Source: Chloroflexota bacterium
GTDB taxonomy: Bacteria; Chloroflexota; Dormibacteria; Dormibacterales; Dormibacteraceae
Direction: 5' to 3'
DNA length: 48,213 nt
Assembly: GCA_005889495.1 (NCBI GenBank)
Contig: VBHA01000003.1
Location: 4,627-52,839 of the forward strand
Shown here: positions 44,130-48,213 of the stretch, in pieces
How positions within the stretch are numbered: position 1 is the first letter of the stretch
Layout: every line of letters starts with the position of its first letter
Notes under the pieces: model-generated
Databases searched by the model: none
What the model was told of the DNA's origin: nothing
What the model saw: only the letters and a program-made list of their open reading frames with translations
Made by a program: the position numbers and the translations under genes

Positions 44130-44744
44130 ATGGCATTCGAAGTTCCCAAGCTTCCGTACGCGTTCGATGCGCTCGAGCCACACATCGACGCGAAGACGAT
44201 GGAGATCCACCACGACAAGCACCACGCCACCTATGTGACGAACGCCAACGCCGCGATCGAGAAGCACCCCGAGCTGGGCAGGAAGACGGTCGAAGACCTG
44301 CTCTGGGGGATCAACAACATCCCGGAGGACATCCGGACGGCGATCCGCAACAACGCCGGCGGCCACGCCAACCACTCCATCTTCTGGTCGATCATGGGTC
44401 CGGGCGGCGGTGGCAATCCCACGGGACGCATCGCCGACGCGATCAAGACCACCTTCGGTGGCTATGACCAGTTCAAGGAGCAGCTGCAGAAGGCCGCGGT
44501 CGGGCAGTTCGGCAGCGGCTGGGCGTGGCTCGTCGCGGACCGGCAGGGAAAGCTGGCGGTCAAGGGCTACCCCAACCAGGACAGCCCGTTCATGGACGAG
44601 CTGACGCCGCTCCTGGGCGTCGACGTGTGGGAGCACGCTTACTACCTCAAGTACCAGAACCGGCGCGCCGACTACGTGACCGCGTGGTTCAACACTCTGA
44701 ACTGGGAAGCGATCAATGCGCGGTTCGGCTCGGTCTGGGCCTAG
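44130..44744 (+). CDS. sod: Superoxide dismutase, Mn/Fe type
   Basis: 204 residues, cytoplasmic. Metal ligands are His27, His82, Asp165 and His169 ([23 protein letters not shown]). The GGHANH context and the NQDSP glutamine favour manganese. AAAGGGG precedes the ATG. It lies 50 bases after gpmA and may have its own promoter. The run whiA-gap-pgk-tpiA-gpmA then resumes with secG. Confidence 0.96.
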   Translation: MAFEVPKLPYAFDALEPHIDAKTMEIHHDKHHATYVTNANAAIEKHPELGRKTVEDLLWGINNIPEDIRTAIRNNAGGHANHSIFWSIMGPGGGGNPTGRIADAIKTTFGGYDQFKEQLQKAAVGQFGSGWAWLVADRQGKLAVKGYPNQDSPFMDELTPLLGVDVWEHAYYLKYQNRRADYVTAWFNTLNWEAINARFGSVWA

Positions 44745-44763
44745 CGGCCGGGCGCCCGCTCGG

Positions 44764-44769
44764 TAAAAT
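44764..44769 (+). promoter_or_regulatory. Candidate -10 element of secG
   Basis: TAAAAT ends 9 bases before the secG ATG; there is no Shine-Dalgarno sequence. The element may serve a leaderless transcript. Confidence 0.3.
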
Positions 44770-44778
44770 CCGGGTTCC

Positions 44779-45033
44779 ATGGCAAAGCTCCAGAACGCGC
44801 TCGTCATCGCGGAAGCTGTCCTGGCGGTCCTTCTGATGGCCGGCGTGCTCATCCAGACGCCGAAGGCCTCGGGCCTGGGCGGCACCATCGGCGGAGGCGA
44901 CTCCGGGCTCGGCGGCGGCTACCGCACCCGCCGAGGGCTGGAGCGCCAGATCTACTGGACCACGTGGGTCCTGGTCGCCGCGTTCCTCGTGTGCTCGATC
45001 GCCAACGTCTGGGTGACGACTCATCTCCATTAG
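44779..45033 (+). CDS. secG: Preprotein translocase subunit SecG
   Basis: 84 residues with two transmembrane helices (about 7-25 and 63-80) and the glycine-rich, conserved link LIQTPKASGLGGTIGGG-type loop between them. It belongs to the SecYEG export channel. Placement after the glycolytic genes is typical of high-GC Gram-positives and Chloroflexota-like bacteria. The next gene's start overlaps its stop. Confidence 0.93.
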   Translation: MAKLQNALVIAEAVLAVLLMAGVLIQTPKASGLGGTIGGGDSGLGGGYRTRRGLERQIYWTTWVLVAAFLVCSIANVWVTTHLH

Positions 45034-46498
45034 GGCCCTGGTCGCCGCCGCATTCGCGGCGGCACTGGCCCTCGCGGGGTGCCAGCCGGTCGCCACAGTG
45101 CCCAAGCCGGCGCGCGGCGGCACCGCCATCGAAGCCCTGGTCGGGCAGGCGACCGTGCTCAACCCTCTCTTCGAGACCAACGAGAGCACGCGCGACGTCG
45201 ACAGGCTGATCTACCAGGGCCTGACCGCGGTGGACTCGCAGCAGAACGTGGTCGGGGTGCTGGCGAGCGGCTGGAGCGTGTCGCCCGACCACCTGACCTA
45301 CACGGTCGACGTCCGCACCGACGTGAGGTGGGGGGACGGGCAGCCGTTTGGCGCGGACGACGTCCTGTTCACGTTCCACGTCCTGCAGGACCTCGAGTAT
45401 CAGCAGCCGGGCGGCGACATCTGGCGCCAGATCGGCGTCAAGGCCGGCGGTCCGGGTCAGGTCGTGTTCGCGCTGCGCGCCCCTGACGCTTCGTTCCCGC
45501 TCTCGCTGCGGGTCGGGATCATCGCGAAGCACATCTTCACGGGCCTCGCGCCGGCGCAGATCGCGGAGAGCCCGTACAGCGGAGTGCGTGCGGTGGGGAC
45601 AGGCCCGTTCAAGGTCGGATCGATCAGCAACCTGGCGATCACGCTGGACCGCAACCCGTTCGCCGTGCCACAGCCGTACCTGGACCACCTGGTGATGCGC
45701 ACTTATCCCGCGTCGGACCCGCAGCTCAACTCAGACGGAGCCGGCAAGCCGTACTTCAGCGACCCGAGGGTCCGCCTCGCGCTGGTGCAGGCGATCGACA
45801 GGCAGCGAATCATCTCCGACGTCCTCGCGGGGCGAGGCGACGTCGACGCCAACCCGATCCCGACCGCGGACTGGGCTTACTCGCCGGCGGCCGGGAACCT
45901 GCACCCGTTCGACATGGTGTCGGCCGCGAAAGCCCTGGACGGCGCCGGATGGGTGCTCGACCCGTCGAACAAGCTCCGGGCGAAGGGCGGCGTGCCGTTC
46001 AAGGTCACGCTCGTGGCCGCCGACTCCTATCCGAACCAGCAGGTCGCGCAGGCGCTGGCGAGCCAGCTGTCGAGCCTGGGGCTGGAGGTCGACGTCAAGC
46101 CGCTTCCGGCCTCGAAGCTGCTGCAGAGCTACCTGCTCACCCATCAGTACCAGATGGCCCTAGTCTCGGTCGACCTCGGTCCCGACCCCGACCAGTACTG
46201 GCTGTGGCACTCGGGCATCGATCCGAGCGCGCTCAACTTCGCTTACTCGCGGGGCTGGGGCCTGATCGACAAAGACCTCGAGGACGGCCGCGCGGCGGTC
46301 GACCCGCCCGCGCGGCTGGCGGCGTACATCGACTTCCAGATGCTGATGGCCGACGCGGCGCCGGCGATCTTTCTCTACGCCAGCCGCTACGAGTACGCGG
46401 TCTCGCAGCGGGTGCATGGGGTGCACTTCAACAAGGCGATCGAGCCTTACGATCGGTTCCAGTACGTGACCGACTGGTACGTCAACACAACCGGGTAA
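45029..46498 (+). CDS. Oligopeptide-type ABC transporter substrate-binding lipoprotein, apparent ATT/ATC start
   Basis: About 489 residues. A lipoprotein signal peptide, RALVAAAFAAALALAGC, is encoded right behind the secG stop, but the frame (open from 45017) holds no ATG, GTG or TTG until 45098, past the lipobox Cys. The start must be ATT 45029 (overlapping the secG TAG) or ATC 45023. SBP_bac_5 features: VLNPLF, LIYQGLTAVD, VRWGDGQPFGADDV, GTGPFKV, FSDPRVRLALVQAIDR. About 40 residues usually found between the YLDHLVMRTYP strand and the LNSDGAGKP stretch are missing, in frame. No permease genes follow. Confidence 0.88.
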   Translation: MRALVAAAFAAALALAGCQPVATVPKPARGGTAIEALVGQATVLNPLFETNESTRDVDRLIYQGLTAVDSQQNVVGVLASGWSVSPDHLTYTVDVRTDVRWGDGQPFGADDVLFTFHVLQDLEYQQPGGDIWRQIGVKAGGPGQVVFALRAPDASFPLSLRVGIIAKHIFTGLAPAQIAESPYSGVRAVGTGPFKVGSISNLAITLDRNPFAVPQPYLDHLVMRTYPASDPQLNSDGAGKPYFSDPRVRLALVQAIDRQRIISDVLAGRGDVDANPIPTADWAYSPAAGNLHPFDMVSAAKALDGAGWVLDPSNKLRAKGGVPFKVTLVAADSYPNQQVAQALASQLSSLGLEVDVKPLPASKLLQSYLLTHQYQMALVSVDLGPDPDQYWLWHSGIDPSALNFAYSRGWGLIDKDLEDGRAAVDPPARLAAYIDFQMLMADAAPAIFLYASRYEYAVSQRVHGVHFNKAIEPYDRFQYVTDWYVNTTG

Positions 46499-46501
46499 CT
46501 T

Positions 46502-46532
46502 ATGAGAGGAAACCCAAATGGTTTCCTCTCAT
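46502..46532. terminator. Perfect 13-bp hairpin after the lipoprotein gene
   Basis: Arms ATGAGAGGAAACC and GGTTTCCTCTCAT around CAAAT, starting 4 bases after the stop codon. It is A/T-richer than its surroundings and has no T-run. Probably a terminator or a 3'-end stabilising hairpin. Confidence 0.6.
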
Positions 46533-46581
46533 CGGCCGGTCGCTCCGCGACGGGCCTGCTCTCCTACCGGTATACGGTTAG

Positions 46582-46658
46582 GACTTGTTTGACTAGCCAT
46601 TCGTCGCGACGCTTGGGCGACGTTTCAGACAAGTCGCGGCCGGGGTGAACCCGGCCGC
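46582..46658 (+). ncRNA. Structured intergenic region, possible leader RNA of the SDR gene
   Basis: An outer stem pairs GACTTGTTTGA (46582-46592) with TCAGACAAGTC (46625-46635), with one G-U pair, around an inner stem CGTCGC/GCGACG (46602-46607 and 46617-46622). It is followed at once by a perfect 9-bp hairpin GCGGCCGGG-GTGAA-CCCGGCCGC (46636-46658). All lie in the 185-base gap before the SDR gene, whose ATG is 25 bases further on. No named RNA family is recognised. The strand is assumed from the gene. Confidence 0.35.
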
Positions 46659-46683
46659 CAGGGCGGCGCTGGAGAATTGGTAG

Positions 46684-47427
46684 ATGGATCTCGGGCTGAA
46701 GGACCGGCGCGCGCTGGTCACCGCCGCGAGCAAGGGACTGGGGCGCGCCTGCGCCGAGGGCCTGGTCGCCGAGGGCGCCAGGGTGTTCATCTCCTCGCGC
46801 GACCCGGAGCGCACCGGGCGCGAGATCGGCGCCGCGGGCTGGCTTGCGTCAGACCTGTCGAGCGAGGACGGACCCGAGCGGACGGCCGGCGAGGCGGCGC
46901 GCGTGCTCGGCGGGCTCGACATCGTGATCGTCAACGCCGGCGGCCCGCCGCCCGGGACGTTTCAGAGCACGGACCTGCCCGCCTGGGAGGCCGGCTTCCA
47001 GCTGACGCTGATGAGCGCCATCCGGCTGGTGAAGGCCACGCTGCCGCTGCTCCGGCAGTCCGAGCAGGGCCGGATCGTCTTCATCACCTCGATCTCGGTG
47101 CGCCAGCCGATCCCGAACATCGTCATCTCGAATGCCATGCGCGCCGCCGTGACCGGCCTGGCCAAGACCCTTTCCCGCGAGCTCGCGCCCGACCGCATCA
47201 CGGTCAACTGCGTCGCCCCCGACGCGATCCTGACCGACCGGATTCGCCATCTCGCGGGCGGCGACGAAGAAAACGTCCGGCGCATGGCCGAGCGGACCCC
47301 GATGAGGCGGCTGGGCACGCCCGAAGAGTTCGCGGCCGCGTGCGTCTTCCTCTGCTCCAGGCAGGCCGCGTACATCAGCGGGCAGACGCTTGGCGTCGAC
47401 GGCGGTTCGACGCTAGGCGTGCACTAG
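46684..47427 (+). CDS. Short-chain dehydrogenase/reductase-fold protein lacking the YxxxK catalytic pair
   Basis: 247 residues with a complete SDR scaffold: nucleotide loop TAASKGLGRACAEGL, NAGGPPPG in place of NNAG, ITSISV, and the C-terminal YISGQTLGVDGGSTLG. Where Tyr-x3-Lys is expected the sequence is IVISNAMRAAVTGLAKTL, so both Tyr and Lys are absent. A recognisable SDR subgroup with SNAxRAxVxGLAKTL shares this. It may be a non-canonical reductase or a binding protein. It follows a structured intergenic region. Confidence 0.9.
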   Translation: MDLGLKDRRALVTAASKGLGRACAEGLVAEGARVFISSRDPERTGREIGAAGWLASDLSSEDGPERTAGEAARVLGGLDIVIVNAGGPPPGTFQSTDLPAWEAGFQLTLMSAIRLVKATLPLLRQSEQGRIVFITSISVRQPIPNIVISNAMRAAVTGLAKTLSRELAPDRITVNCVAPDAILTDRIRHLAGGDEENVRRMAERTPMRRLGTPEEFAAACVFLCSRQAAYISGQTLGVDGGSTLGVH

Positions 47428-47437
47428 GATTCGGTTC

Positions 47438-48213
47438 ATGGCGAGCACCGCGATTCGTTTTGCGGAACGCATGTCGCGACTCGGCACAGAGGGAGCGTTC
47501 GAAGTGCTCGCGCGCGCCCGCAAGCTCGAGGCCGAGGGTAAGCGCATCGTCCACCTCGAGATCGGCGAGCCCGACTTCGCCACCCCGGACAACATCGTCG
47601 AGGCGGCGATCGGCGCCATGCAGAACGGCTACACGCACTACACCCCCGCGAGCGGCATCTTCGAGGCGCGCGAGGCCGTCGCGCAGTTCGTCGGCCGGAT
47701 GCTCTCGACGCAGGTCGACCCGAACGAGGTCGTCCTCGTCCCCGGCTCGAAGAACGTGCTCCTGTTCACGCTTCTCGCTTGCATCGAGCCTGGCGACGAG
47801 GTGATCCTTCCGGACCCTGGCTACCCCGCGTACGCCTCCCAGGTCAGCTTCATCGGCGCCATCCCCAAGACCGTGACGCTCCGCGAGGAGTCCGGCTTCC
47901 GGATGGACCTCGACGAGCTGGCCTCGCTCGTCAGTCCCAAGACCCGGATGCTGATCATCAACACGCCGCAGAACCCGACGGGCGGTGTCCTGACCGAGGA
48001 CGACGTCGACTTCGTCTGCGACCTGGCCCAGAAGCACGACCTGCTCGTCGTATCCGACGAGATCTACAGCCAGCTCGTCTACGGGTTCCACCACGTGTCG
48101 CCGCTCTCCCGGCCTGGCATGCGCGAGCGCACGGTCCTGATGGACGGGCTTTCGAAGTCCTACGCGATGACTGGGTGGCGCCTCGGTTACACGGTCGCCC
48201 CTCGTGCGCTGGC
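47438..48213 (+). CDS. Class I/II pyridoxal-phosphate aminotransferase, 3' end outside window
   Basis: 258 residues visible of about 390. Fold type I features: EIGEPDFATP, YTPASGIFEAREAV, DPGYPAY, NTPQNPTGG (Asn179), VVSDEIYSQLVY (Asp207, Tyr210) and SKSYAMTGWRLGY with PLP-lysine Lys240. Probably an aspartate- or broad-specificity aminotransferase. TAGGAT, which includes the SDR stop, ends 7 bases before the ATG, with no Shine-Dalgarno sequence. Confidence 0.95.
   Translation, partial: MASTAIRFAERMSRLGTEGAFEVLARARKLEAEGKRIVHLEIGEPDFATPDNIVEAAIGAMQNGYTHYTPASGIFEAREAVAQFVGRMLSTQVDPNEVVLVPGSKNVLLFTLLACIEPGDEVILPDPGYPAYASQVSFIGAIPKTVTLREESGFRMDLDELASLVSPKTRMLIINTPQNPTGGVLTEDDVDFVCDLAQKHDLLVVSDEIYSQLVYGFHHVSPLSRPGMRERTVLMDGLSKSYAMTGWRLGYTVAPRAL

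Overview
The window is very GC-rich chromosomal DNA from a bacterium. WhiA, DegV, a DUF4190 family, SecG and the block uvrC / rapZ-like / whiA / gap / pgk / tpiA / secG point to a high-GC Gram-positive-type lineage (Actinomycetota, or a Chloroflexota/Dormibacterota-like group). The phylum is an inference; no rRNA or tRNA gene was seen. Several genes begin without a leader or with unusual start codons, and several carry frame-breaking or in-frame internal losses. Either the genome is unusual or parts of the assembly are imperfect.

Layout. 1-2.4 kb (minus): operon for a molybdenum hydroxylase (HAD-like protein, 2Fe-2S subunit, start of the Mo-binding subunit, which leaves the window). 2.4-5.2 kb (plus): aroC and the two subunits of a family I CoA-transferase. 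5.2-9.8 kb: rsgA, an enoyl-CoA hydratase, a damaged aldehyde dehydrogenase, a small membrane protein, a DksA/TraR-type zinc-finger protein, a frameshifted lipoprotein. 9.7-11.5 kb: SCP2-domain protein and a metallo-beta-lactamase-fold hydrolase whose 5' part and promoter are duplicated as a perfect 383-bp tandem repeat. 11.5-13.5 kb (minus): bifunctional-nuclease-domain protein, MgtC-like protein and DegV in an overlapping operon. 13.5-22.2 kb: polA, mutM (with an in-frame palindromic repeat inside it), a PAP2 phosphatase, cutA, a MacB-like ABC transporter, a damaged moeA, a CsbD-like protein. 22.3-30.8 kb: uvrB, a TetR regulator with a membrane protein, two PaaI-type thioesterases, uvrA, an MFS transporter. 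30.6-31.9 kb (minus): three small DUF4190-like membrane proteins. 31.9-35.4 kb: uvrC, a RapZ C-terminal-domain protein, an NAD-dependent epimerase. 35.4-39.3 kb (minus): orphan 2-oxoacid dehydrogenase E1-beta, a creatinase-like M24 protein and an amino-acid permease. 39.4-48.2 kb: whiA, gap, pgk, tpiA, gpmA, sod, secG, a peptide-binding lipoprotein, a structured intergenic region, an atypical SDR and the start of a class I aminotransferase.

How the genes fit together. DNA repair is prominent: uvrA, uvrB and uvrC all lie within about 11.5 kb, with polA and mutM nearby, so nucleotide excision repair and 8-oxoguanine repair are encoded here. Lower glycolysis is one run (gap-pgk-tpiA-gpmA) behind whiA. 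CoA-linked catabolism is scattered (CoA-transferase, enoyl-CoA hydratase, thioesterases, SCP2, aldehyde dehydrogenase).

The strongest unusual signal is translational. At least five genes (mgtC-like, MFS, whiA, gpmA, peptide-binding lipoprotein), and probably pgk, have no usable ATG, GTG or TTG where homology demands the N-terminus. They do have CTG, ATT or ATC there, sometimes at ideal Shine-Dalgarno spacing or in a stop/start overlap. The second signal is a 45-bp palindromic repeat that sits once between genes and once in frame inside mutM.
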